Assembly: GCA_907165135.1 (NCBI GenBank)
Contig: OU015567.1
Span: 11,475,001-11,539,000, forward strand
DNA from: Oikopleura dioica
Taxonomy: Eukaryota > Chordata > Appendicularia > Copelata > Oikopleuridae
DNA length: 64,000 nucleotides
Direction of reading: 5' to 3'
This document shows positions 22,901-33,927 of this stretch, piece after piece. The translations under genes were made by a program, and so were the position numbers. The notes below the pieces were generated by a model that did no database searches, had not been told where the DNA came from, and saw only the letters and a program-made list of their open reading frames with translations. The first letter of the stretch is position 1. Each line of letters begins with the position of its first letter.

Positions 22901-24515
22901 TCATTGGATTTTCGTATCTGGCTGCTCGCGTCAACTTTGGAGCCCTAGAATCATATGAAGGAAGCACTCCGCAATAATAAATTTCATATGTATCGATGCA
23001 TCTTGCGCTTATCTTTCACATGGTAGGCATCAAATTATCAAAATCGATCTAGCACGCACTCAAAAGCCGCTTCTAATCAAACTAGTGCTTTTTTCTCGCT
23101 AAAAATTCCCCAAAAAAGAGGTAAGATGACTCATATCGAAAATTCTGCAAGTGCAGTTTTTCAAGGCTTGTCTTGATGCATATGTTCTGAAAGTATGGGG
23201 AGATTTTTCAAAAGAACCTGCGAAATAGAAAACACCGCGGTAAGCCTACTTATTCCCTTCATTCGGAATTTTGATTTCTTCATATTCGTTCAGATCTATT
23301 CGCTCAGTTCCCTCAGGTAGAACCAATGATTTTCCAGTGATGAAGATCGGATTCTTCCGCGCCATTTCCGCCATCTTGTCAAACACCAAACTTGTATTTC
23401 GGCCTTTCAACCTGTGCGAATCGCGCTGTTCGGGTAGCATCTTCGACCATTTGCGCCATTCTCTGCTCTCTGAGTGCTTCTACGTCTAAGATGCTGTCAT
23501 TATCTTCTTCATAATTTGTTCCGCCTTTATTCGCCTTCGTTTGCTGCTTCTTTTCTCGCTTTTTGTCCTTTTGGATCATCTTCCGAAGTCGTTTTTCAGA
23601 GGTTGTTTGAACCATTCCTGGATCTCTGAGAACCCGATCAGTAGTAGCAAAAGCACCGGATAGTTTGATAGCTTCGGAAACAATACGAGACTTGTTCTTG
23701 ACAATTTCAGGAATGATATCAATGTAGTCGAAGCCAATGATGGTCACAAGCTCATTGGACAAAACCTCATCCGAGTTGTTTTTCTGGAGCTCTCGCACAA
23801 CAGCATTGAGTACATGAGCGGCTTCATCGGCGAAGGAACCGACTAAAGTTCGCTCAAGCCAATTGAAGTCAAAAACTTCTTGTTCGGGTTCATTTTTTTG
23901 CTTCTTGGACTTTTTCAGTCTGCAACTTTGCGCGATACTTGTCCAAATACTTCTGCAAATCATCAGGAATGAGGCAATACTCGTCGTCAAGTGGCGATTT
24001 GTCCGAGAGTTCAAGACCCCAAGGAACAAACTCATCGCAGCCCTCTTGAATGATAACCGCACTTTTGAGAATGCTGACAGCACTTTTAAGCCAACCCAGA
24101 CAACTTTTTCCGACAGAAAATTTCGCATTTGTGCGGAATTCGTTATTTCAGAGTATGCTTTAGTTTTAGCTTCGCGTTGAACATATTCCGCTGTCGCTCT
24201 GTCAAGGAATCAATTTAATATTTTTGTTATGTATTATCAATAATCAAGAACAACGAAAAGATCATCCCAAAATCCCTGTAAATCTTAATCGCCAGCTCGT
24301 CTCTATCGTTCCCGGGAGCATCATTGCCAATAATCTCCTGCGCCTCGTCTCTTATATTCCCAAGCTCAAGTAATGCCTGAGAATAGCTGGCTCCTTTTTC
24401 GACCGACACTTGCCCTTTATCTCATCACACAAGGAAGTCCACCGGCTGGTTTGAGTATCGGGGACATTTGAGTAAAAGCCCCGAAACTCCTAACCCGGCC
24501 CGTGAAACGGACCAT
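16924..24515 (-). CDS. ASCC3: ASCC3, Ski2-like helicase of the ASC-1 complex
   Basis: ASCC3 is the large 3'-5' helicase of the ASCC complex, used in splitting collided ribosomes and in alkylation repair. Start ATG 24515 (MVRFTGRVRSFGAF) matches the human N-terminus. The first helicase cassette (~22.2-20.5 kb) has APTGAGKT, DEIHLL, SATLPN and QIFGRAGRPQ. The second (~19.7-18.2 kb) has GAPTGSGKT, DEIHML, QMVGRAGRPQ and Sec63-like parts. The C-terminal Sec63/C2 region ends at 16924. A 964-bp foldback element (22285-23248) splits the frame between YEEIKIPNEGNK and LPPEVAKQYP. An intron at 17887-17817 fits as GG-AG. Frame changes at T-runs 24105-24109 and 23893-23899 look like indels or unresolved introns. 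The 20.52 kb frame change is explained by a 49-bp GT-AG intron. Confidence 0.92.
22285..23248. mobile_element. 964-bp foldback element inserted in the ASCC3 frame
   Basis: The two arms (about 22285-22632 and 22903-23248) are inverted copies, nearly identical over some 300 bp. Each begins TAGGCTTACCGCGG from the outside. The exact 8-bp duplication CTTATTCC flanks it at 22277-22284 and 23249-23256, which suggests a hAT-type non-autonomous element. The ~270-bp loop has a TTCATGGTGG direct repeat near 22869-22905. No transposase is present. One reading of the duplication gives GA-AG intron borders. Confidence 0.88.
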
Positions 24516-24659
24516 CTAAAGAAAAAAGTTTTGTGTTTATTACGAATTTGTATTTTTGAACCAGTGAATATTTGAGGAAGTGCAGGGTCAGGACTAAAAA
24601 ATAAGTGTGATAATAAAAGTGAATTCTAAGTGATTGACATCTTTATAAAGTTTTTTTGT

Positions 24660-27600
24660 TCAGGACAGTTTTGTAGGACGTTCTTCGGATTTTGATGGTT
24701 GACGCTCGCTTTGAACTACAAAAATATTGAAAAGATATTCGAAAAATAAATACCTGAGTTACTGCTCGTGTTATGAGATCGTCTTATAACTCTTTGTATT
24801 TGAACTCTCTTGACCATTTGACCCCGTTGGCGAAGGAGTCGTCCTCGATAAAGTTTGGAAGCCCTTATTCGTGAGTTTTACATCCAGCGTGCACTGAATT
24901 CCAATTTATTTACTAAGAAGAATGAAATATCACATACCCGTATTTGCTGTTTCGGTCTTGGGGCAACAGGCTGTTGGACGGGACGGAAATGTCGGCTTGG
25001 GTCGATAGGTGGTCTTGGTTGAATATTTTGGATGTTTTGCGCGAGTCGTGGTCTGATGGGTTGCTCCATCACAGGCCGGCGTAAATTCAGCTGTGGCTGG
25101 ACAATGCTCCTGAAAAAAATTACTCATAGCCTATGAGTCATAGGGTAAAACACTGAAAGAGATGTGCTTACGGTCTTGCTGGATTCGCGTGTACTCTTTG
25201 CTGCTCAGTCGAATAAGCAACCCTCCTCTGGCGATTCGGATCCGCTACAATCGTCAACGGGCTCGTGGATGTTCTTCTAAGCGGAGCATTCTTGAAATTC
25301 GCCTCTAGTCGGCGGCGTTCTTCTAGGTGCTTTAGTTCTAGCTGTTCAAGCTGTCGCTGGCGTTCAAGTTGAAGCCGTTCTTCCGCTAGAATGTACAAAT
25401 AGTTAACAGTTAAAGCAAAAATTTGTGCTTACAAAAAGACGCCATCGAAGCACTAGAAGTGGGCGGTGCTGGCTGTAGCTTCACATATCGACTTTGAGGC
25501 TTTTGATAAATAGCATTGGTCTGCACAAATTGCGAGTAATCAGTGACAGGATTGATTTGAACCCGCGGTTGTGTGATAGTTTTTGGTTGCTGGGAAAGAG
25601 GCACACGCATTTTCTTCCTTGCCGGCCCCAAGGGAACAGATTGCTCCTTATCAGGTATATTGAGTTTTCTTTTTACTGTCTTAAATAGGCAGATATATAA
25701 GAAGATTGGGAAATATCAGATTACCTGTGAGAAGGAGGGGGTAAAACCAACTGGAGGCATGAATGTTTTTGTTGCCTTGACCTTACTCGCACTTTTCTCA
25801 GCTGGTTTTACTTGATCTACGGGATTTGGACCGCTAGGAGGTACCCTGATGATTTTAGGTACTGGCTGCCCCTGCGTCTGTTCTCCTCGGGAATTTGTCG
25901 GAGTTAAAACAGGCACTATGTCTTTCTCGGTAGTTGGTGGAGGTGGTACGACGCTACTCTTTTTGTCAGGATTTGAGCTAGTGCAGTCCACTTCATTAGT
26001 TTTCGATGTTGTCTCAGTATTTCGTTGTTCATTTTGTTCAGGTTCTTTCTGATCTTTTTCTTCTTGTTTCTTTATTTCAGGATTGAGTTTTTCTGGAATT
26101 TCTACCTTCTCGGAAGTGGTATGTACTTTCTCATGAGTTTCAGGGATAACAATCGTCTGTTTTGACAGGGAGATTTCATTATTTTCAGCGGAAGCTTTCT
26201 CCGGTATTTCCGATTCTCGAGGTTCTTCTTTTTCAGACTCTTTTTGCTCAAAAGCATCCGATGTCTCAGTGATTGTCGTGTCAGCCTCCAGAATGGTTTC
26301 GTCAGCACAAATTGTATCGTCAAGATCTTCCTCTTTTTCGTCATCTGCGTCATTTTCGGTTTCGGATACTTTCTTTGTCCTCGAAAATAAGCTATCTGGA
26401 TCGATATTTTCTGCGCTGGAGACTTCCTCATCCTCTGTCTGGAGAAGGTCCTTTGGGACTATCTCTAGGGAAGGCATCTCTGCATCGGAAGAAGCAACAG
26501 ATTGAGGATATCTATGAGGCGCTGGAGAAGATAGGACACTTCCCGGGCGCGAATCAATTGATTCCCGATCACTTTCAGAGAAGCTAAAAGTGAGCTCAAA
26601 GCTACCAGGCTCTTGCTGTTTCAAGCCGAGCTTTGGGTTCTCTAAACAGCTTTCATCAACTTCTAGCTGTTCCATTGTATCAGTTTTATTCACAGTCGAC
26701 TCATCTGAAAGCGAAGCATTTTGGTTGGCTGGTCGTTTGGATTGAGTGACTTCACGCTCAAGATTGACGCGCTCACTTGGCTTCTCTGTTTTCTGGCTGG
26801 CCGTTTTGGGTTCTTGAACTTGGGAAAGAGCGGGCGTGCGATTATCTTCTTGGGTTTTATTAGCGAGGAGGGCTCCACTCAGTGAGGATGGCGTAGTGTC
26901 TTCCGATACAGAGGAGCCTTTTGTTTGTTCAAGAATTTTATGTTGATTGGCTGCGCTTTGCACTGTAGATATAGTAGCAGTTGGGCGGTCCAAGGATGTT
27001 TTCTCTTTAACGAAAATAGGAGTCAATGGGACTTTGAATTCCTCTACTGGAGAATTACGATTTTTAAGTTCACTGGTACTTTGAAGTTCAAGTTGATTAT
27101 CGGTGTTGTTCTCCACTGATAGTAGCTTGTTCTTGTCTTCGTCACATGAGAGCTTCGAAGATGCGTGTAGCTGACCCTCCGAGTTAGTAATGGAGGTTTC
27201 TGACGTATTGTCCGGAGGGCAGACTTCTAGTTTTTGTTGAGTAAGTTCCACGCCTGGATCGGATTCGACAATATTGGCGATCTTATGTTTACCATCACTG
27301 CTGGACTCGTTTACAGTATTGATTTTTGCGGGATCAACACTGGGAGGATCAGTTTTTGAGTCCATCGGACTCGCTTCTTCAGCCACGTTTTCAAGACCGA
27401 TTTTTGTCGGTGCTTTATTTTCCATTGAACGTTCTTTCCTTGTAGCAATTTTTGTATCGTCATCTATCGCTAAAGTAGTTTCTGAAGAATTACCATCGTC
27501 AGAATGAGTGTCGTTTGTTAATGTAATATTTTCTTTGGAAGGACTATTTGTTTCATTTGATGTTGTCGGCGGGTGATGGTTCCCCAAAGCTGCATCTGCT

Positions 27601-30600
27601 AATAGATTCAAGACATAGTTTGCATCCGATGCAGCTTTTCCGGGTCGAGGCGACGAGGTTTGATCGTCGCCCTCCCCTGAGGAATCATCGCGGGAGACGT
27701 TTTTTGACAGCTGAGAGGGGGAGTTGATTGCACTGGAATTATTGTCACATGATAGGTTCGTTGATTCGGGTACGGGTGATTCATTTTCTTGTTCTGGGTC
27801 AGTTAGGGTCGTTTCTGCGTTTTGAGTGGTTTCAATTCGATTGTCAGACTCGTCCGAAGGTCTTGGCTCGGGAGTTCGTGGTTCAGGAGTCACCGGCTCG
27901 GCTTCTGCCTCGGACTCTGATTCAGAAGCTTCTTCTTCAGCTCTTTTACCGAGAAGGAGATCGAGAGGCTCGTCGTCGTCCTCGTCATCGATGACCTCTT
28001 CGTTAACAGGGCTGAAGGTAAGATCTGGCGTATCAGATCCGAAGTAAGCGGGCTCTTCATCTTCGCTAGACGACGTTTCGCACAGCAGATCAATAATTGC
28101 GGTCTCTTCGGCAAGGAAATTGCCACAAGAATCGTAATTATTGCTTCCGCCGTAGTCGCCGTAGCCTTCGCTATCGGGCTCCATTTTGACAATCGTTTGA
28201 CTCTGCTGCTGAGCCTCGGTGAGATGACTACCGTAAGTAATCGCTGGCGGTGGTGTAACAGCTGGTGTCGGTGATCTAATTGGTTCCGAGACAGCAGCAG
28301 CAGGAGACGCGCTGCCCTGGGACCCGTCACCAGACTTCGTGACTTCCCGTAAGTTTTTTGACGAGCTGTCATCTGGAGTCTCTATCTCCTTTGGTGGTAC
28401 CTCAGGAGTGGACTCTGTGGGCATTTCTGGTGTGTGTACTCGTTCTACAGGGATATTTTCGTCGGGAGTTGAAGTCGGTGGTGGGCTTGGGCTTTTCATT
28501 CGCGCCTTTTTCTCTGGAGGTGGGAGTTTTGCTTCTTCCTCATCATTTTTATCGGGTTCTTTATCCGGTGGTTGCTTGGGGAAAGAATCTGGCGGCGGTT
28601 TTCCAGGGATGTCTTTTATAAAATTTACTACAGGAGAGGCAGAGGATCCAGCCTGTAACGTATCGGAATTGCGTCGTTTAAGCTCGAAAGAAGGAGGAAT
28701 ATTGATCTTTACTTCTTGATTGCTGGAAGCTGGTTTCTGATAGAGAAGATTCACAAAGTCAGTTTCAACATCAGCCTTTTCCTTCGTCGATTCCATTTGT
28801 TTTGCAATCTCGGCTTCTTTTGCAGCACGGACTTTAGCGGCTTCGCGATCTTTCGCTGCTTCTCGTTCCTTTTCTCGTCTTGCTCGCTCGATGCTTTTTC
28901 GCTCATCTGCCTCGATTTGTTGAAGAGCTTCGCGCTTTGCTTTTTCCAAAGCTTCCTTTTTGGCTTTTTCTTTCTTTTGGGCCTCAAGAAGAGCTTTAGC
29001 TTCAGCATTTCTCTTCTCTCCAGCTTCTTTTTCGAGTTTCCTAGCAAGCTCCGCAGCTTCTTTAGCCTTTCTAGCCTCCTCTTCTTGCTGTTTTTGCTGG
29101 AGTTTCTGACGCTCAAGTTCTTCGCGTTCTTCTTTTTCGCGTCTTCTGCGTTTCGCCTCTTCTTCCTCGAGTTTTCGGCGTTTTTGCTCTTCCGCTTCTT
29201 TTTGTTCGCGGCGCTTTTGCTCCAAAGGGCTTGAAGCTGAGCTCGTTCAGAACGCTCTCGTTCCAATTGTTGCCGCTTTCGTTCTTCTTCAAGTTTTCGC
29301 TTTTCGGCAGCTTTTCGTTCTGCTTCCTTGATTGCTCGTTGTCGTTGTTCCTCCGCTTCGCGAAGTTGTTTCTCGCGAATGGCTCTTTGCCTAGCTTCAG
29401 CTTCCGCCTTTGCTTTCGCCGCTTCCTCTCTGCGTCGCGCTTCTTGTTTCTCAGCTTCAATTCTGCGCGCTTCCTCGAGTAGACGAGCTTCTTCCATCTT
29501 TTGGCGACGGATTTCTGCTTGTCTTGCCTGTTCTGCTTTCATCGCTTCCTCCATCCTCCTTTCCTGCTCCTGTTTGATTAGCTGTTTCTCCAGATTCTGA
29601 AGCTCTTTTTCTTTTTTTCGCTTGCTCGATGGCGCGTTTTTCCGCCTCTTCTTTGCGTTTCTTTTCCTTCTTTGCACTTTCCGCTTTTCCAGCATCCTCA
29701 GCCGCTTGCGCAAGCATCTGAAGCGGACACTCGTTCATAGGCTTCACCACTTTCGGCTGCACTGGATACAGTTCTTGACGAAAGAGAGAATGTCCAGGTG
29801 GATTTTCGGCCGCTTCAGGTCTTGGCATGATGCGTTGACCGGGAAAGTCAGCGTCAGATGTCTTTGGAGCGATTCTTTGTCGTGGCGTGATGAGTGACTC
29901 GACTGAGTAGGGCTGGGATGTGGCATTTTGCTGACTTTGGCTTGCAGAACTGGCGCTAGAACTATCAGCGAAATCGAGTACCCGGTGAGATTGCTGTTGT
30001 GCTTGTGGCGCTTGCGCTTCGGAAACTGCGTTACGCGGCGCGATGCGCTGGGAGAGAAACTGTTGTGGAGATGGAATTACGCCACGGATAAAAGCGGATG
30101 CTGGGTATTGCTGGACGGAATATGGGGAGAAGAATTGCTGGTAAAGAACTTCTGGAGTGCCTCCTGGCTGTCCGCGGATCGGAGTCTTTAGCGGGGTCGA
30201 ATTTCGAGTAAAGAATGATAAGAAAGGAAATGCACGACAAGATGAAACAGACAACTTGACAAAAAGACAGCGAAAAGCACAATACAACATAAAGAACTAC
30301 AGCCTGCAAAAAACACACACAAATGAGAAAATGCAAATGAAAAAGGAATAATTAGGTGACCCCTGCCTTCTGGGATGCCTTCTGCTGCTGTAAACCAACG
30401 AGGACCGAAGGAACGCCGGTTCGGGGGCTCGGATTTCCGATCATCGACTGCTGTGGCTTGAATAAATTAGGAGCAGGGGTGGAACTATTGAGTGGATTTC
30501 ATTTGGTGTATTTTTTATTAAAGCGTTTTTCGTTTTTTGATTTTTAAGTTAGCAAAAATTATCACTTCGAATAGGAGTAAATGAAACAATCCTTGGCACT

Positions 30601-33180
30601 GGCTGGATGGAGGATTTATCTTCCTCGACGCTTGGAACTTTTGACGGGTTGACTTTAGATAAAAAAAATAATGCTGACTACGGTCAATAAGCATGGATTA
30701 GTGTTGAGATAGAGTCGAGCCGTTCCTTTGATATCTTGCAACTGGGCAGGCTTTTGGCTTGGAGTTGAAGGACGAGAGGGTATTGCAGCGACATTGAGTG
30801 GGACTGGCAAAACGATTGGCGATACGGCGGCAGAACCGACTCGCGAGGCAACAGGCGTCGTAGGCCTCGAGCCCGGCTTACCGGGCGTCCAAGGGGACGA
30901 AACACTGGCGGCTTTGGGCGATTCGGACTTGTTTATCGTTGAACTCGAAGGTGGAGCAACGCCTGCTGGTAAAAGCAGCTCAAGGGCTTTTGGTGAGACG
31001 GAGTTGGCTTTTGCTGTTGCTACCACAGGGGAGCCCTCTCTTAAAATAGTTATTTCATAAAATAAATGTTATTATTTCTGACTTACTTTTGCGAAGCAGT
31101 TGGAGGAGTTCCAGGCACCTGAGCAGGTGAAGAATTCGCTCCTTTTGGTGGCGAATTTGGCTCGTCTTTAACCTTTTTGTCTTCGAATTTCTCCTCCGGC
31201 TCAGCTTTGACTTCGTCTTTGACTTTTTTTGCCAAGTGCTCTTTGAGTATATCTTTGAGTTTGTACTTTCGGCAAGTGCCGACACTTTTGAAGAAATTTT
31301 TACACGCTTCGGCATCTCGATTTGATTTGGGCACACGAGACAGAGCTTCGGAGATCTTTTCCCAGTCCTCTCCGTATTCGCGCAGAGCGTTTTTGTATGC
31401 TTCGATTTCCTCTTCTTTCCAAACTGCTGTTTTGCGCCCAAAACGAGTCTTGGTTGTTGTCAGCTGCGTTTCTTCGGCTCCTTGGGCAAGAGCTGGATCT
31501 GCTCGCTTTTTCGGATGTCTGCCAGGCGCTGGCTTGCGTTTCGACGCACGAACATGCTTTTTTGTACTGCTCTTGGATCTTGGACGAGTAGTAGTGCTTG
31601 ACGCAGTCGGACACAGTCTTCTTTCCTCCCGGAATCAAACTGGAAATGATGTGCCACTGTTTCGGGTGATTAATGTATTCCCGTTTGAAGGCGGCCTTTT
31701 CCTTGTCCGTCCAGACTGGGTTGTCCTTGCATGTGTGCCTGTACAGCTCAACCGGATCATCAATTCGACCAGTTGTGTCGACAACTTGGAATCGCCGCTC
31801 ATTCGCGTCCAGTAATCGAGGGACGACGACCGCTTGTTGCTTCATCTTTTTCATCCTAGGAAAGAGGTATAACTTGTTTTCCTGATATAAACTAACCTGT
31901 TCGCGTTGGCTTGCAAGCTCTCTAAGACTTCGTTCATTTCCGCCTCGGAGCGGGCAGATTCGCGATTAGCCGTGCGCTTGAGACGCTCCTGATTCTCACG
32001 CTGCTTTTTCAACTCTGGGAAAATCTTTTCGAAGCATTCTCGGTGACGTTGTGCCATCGCACGCGCCTTGATTGTATTCATCTTTCTCTCCGTCGTTTCG
32101 TTCCACTTTTTCAAGTCCTCGTCGTACTTTTTCGACATGATGTTGTCACGCTGCTTCTCGAGGCGCTTCTTACGGGAGAGGTAGGCTAGAAGACGGGGCT
32201 GGTGTTCTTTCATCTGCACCTTGAGCTGCTGGATACGCTCGCTGTCGAAGGGTTGGTTCATTTGCGGAAGAGTACCTTATAAGAAATTGATGGGGTGTTT
32301 GATGATCTTTCGTTACCTCTAAAACCGAGACCAGTTTCTGTCAACGCTGGGTTCAGAAATGCTGAGCCCTTGTTATGTGATTTTGCTGATTGTCTCCGAT
32401 TTGCCGCGTAGATCTCTTGCCAGGGCTCAAGATCTTCCTCTTCGTTCACGTCTTCCTTGATCTTATCGTTTGGATTGGCAGGATTGGCGATGTTGTCTTC
32501 GAGCTCCTTTTTCTGAATTCTCTTCAGCTTCACTGCGGTCTCGGTCTTTTCGATCTCTTCTTCCACTTTTTTCAAATCTTTGTGAGGGTAAGAATTTTAT
32601 TCCTTGCTCAGAAAGACTCTAGAGAAATGCGAACGCTCACCCTGCCTTTAAGAATTTTCTCTTTCTTCTCCGCCCACTCAGAATCTGAAGCCATTTTCGC
32701 CCGAATGTGGTGCGGACTCTTTTGAGGGTTCAAATCTAGAAGTAAAAAGAAAAAGCAATTCTGATTTCAGGATTGAAAGTTCAGATGAGAAAAAAATAAG
32801 CTCGAAGGGCGGCGCTCTGGAGGACTGTGCGTCTGACAGACTTGTATCAAGACAACGTCGCAAAATACAAAAAATCCCGTTCAAATAAGTTTTAGAAAGT
32901 AAATGTCTCTCATGTTTCACTAGTTTTATCAATTATTATTTTGAATAAAGGAAGGGTACGAATGTATCCTTGGAGGTACTAATTGGAACCGTAGCTGAGT
33001 TTCGTGAGGAGCAATGGAGCGTGGATTTCTAAGATAATCGCCGAACGCGTTGAAGCCTCTTGACGAAATCTGCTGGAGCGAGTTGAGAGGCGACTCCGAT
33101 CGCAGCTCCTGTTCTTGCATCTTCATGGAGGACATGATCGATGGACGGAAAGTGCTTGGTACTCCCTTTGAAGACCCCAT
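24660..33180 (-). CDS. NCOR: Nuclear receptor corepressor (NCoR/SMRT orthologue)
   Basis: This scaffold of the HDAC3 corepressor complex acts in the nucleus. Start ATG 33180 (MGSSKGVPSTF). The deacetylase-activating coiled region lies at about 32.25-31.87 kb (RKKRLEKQRDN, KKWNETTERK, FPELKKQRENQERL). SANT1 follows at ~31.73-31.56 kb (PVWTDKEKAAFKREYINHP, DCVKHYY). SANT2 is at ~31.43-31.27 kb (AVWKEEEIEAYKNALREYG, CKNFFKS). Next are Ser/Pro-rich exons, a long Glu/Arg/Ala coiled coil (~29.7-28.75 kb), and a very long acidic Ser/Thr-rich exon down to 25.7 kb. Small basic C-terminal exons end at TGA 24660. Homologous-looking sequence changes frame at T/A runs 31558-31563, 29612-29618 and 29224-29226, probably length errors in the assembly. 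Exon borders between 31.0 and 29.6 kb are unresolved. CoRNR boxes were not identified. Confidence 0.88.
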
Positions 33181-33927
33181 ACTCGCGCTTTTTTGCTTTT
33201 CAAACCGTATTTTTTGAGGAAAAATGATGATTTGCTCGTTTTAGAACTAAATTAGCGATAAATTATCGTTTTACATTGATAAGAATGAAGAATAATTTTG
33301 AAAGGCAATTTCCTATGATGCGAGCTGGTCGATCCGGCGTCCGAGGTGGCATAGGACGAGTATCTACTCGATACATTGGGAGACTTGTAGGCCGAGCTAA
33401 GGCCTCTATCCATCGCTTCTCACTTCCTCCCTTTTCTCATCTTGAAAGACGGCATTTTTCGACTGGTTTGTGCTCTTTTTCGCACAAATTTCTTCACTTT
33501 CGCTTCGATTTTTTTCGATTTTCGAGTCAAAAAGTGCGGGCGCGCGCGAAAACGACGCGATTTCTTTTTGAAAGCGACGCGGTGAAAGGGAAATTGTGGG
33601 AGATGATCGCGCCCATTGGACGTTTTGCGCCCAATCGAACAAACTGCGCCCCAGCTTGAAATCGAGAATGGAGCTTGGAAGGGACGCCCCAGGGCGGATT
33701 TTTATCAACCTCGAAATTTAAAACGACCTGCTTTTCCCCTGCTTTGAAAGACTTTCATAAACCTTGAACGACATTGTCCTATAACGACCTTGTTGTGATA
33801 AATGTAGTCAATTTATTGATAATAAATGATCTAATGAAAAGTTTTTTTTCAGTAACAGTTTTAAATAGCGGGTAGTAACTGGTGATATTATCACCGTGAT
33901 AATACAGTTCTTGGATAGATTTTCAAA
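33181..33927. other. Upstream region of NCoR, no gene called
   Basis: This lies between the NCoR start and the stop of the first RING gene. A 127-codon open frame on the plus strand at 33276-33659 is Arg/Phe-rich without a recognisable domain and is probably chance. The AT-rich part near 33790-33900 holds AATAAA-like signals. Confidence 0.5.

Noticed and set aside
23863-24180. 105-codon plus-strand ORF opposite ASCC3
   Set aside because: Shadow of the real minus-strand coding sequence.
33276-33659. 127-codon plus-strand ORF upstream of NCoR
   Set aside because: Arg/Phe-rich without a domain and lying in the NCoR upstream region; probably chance.
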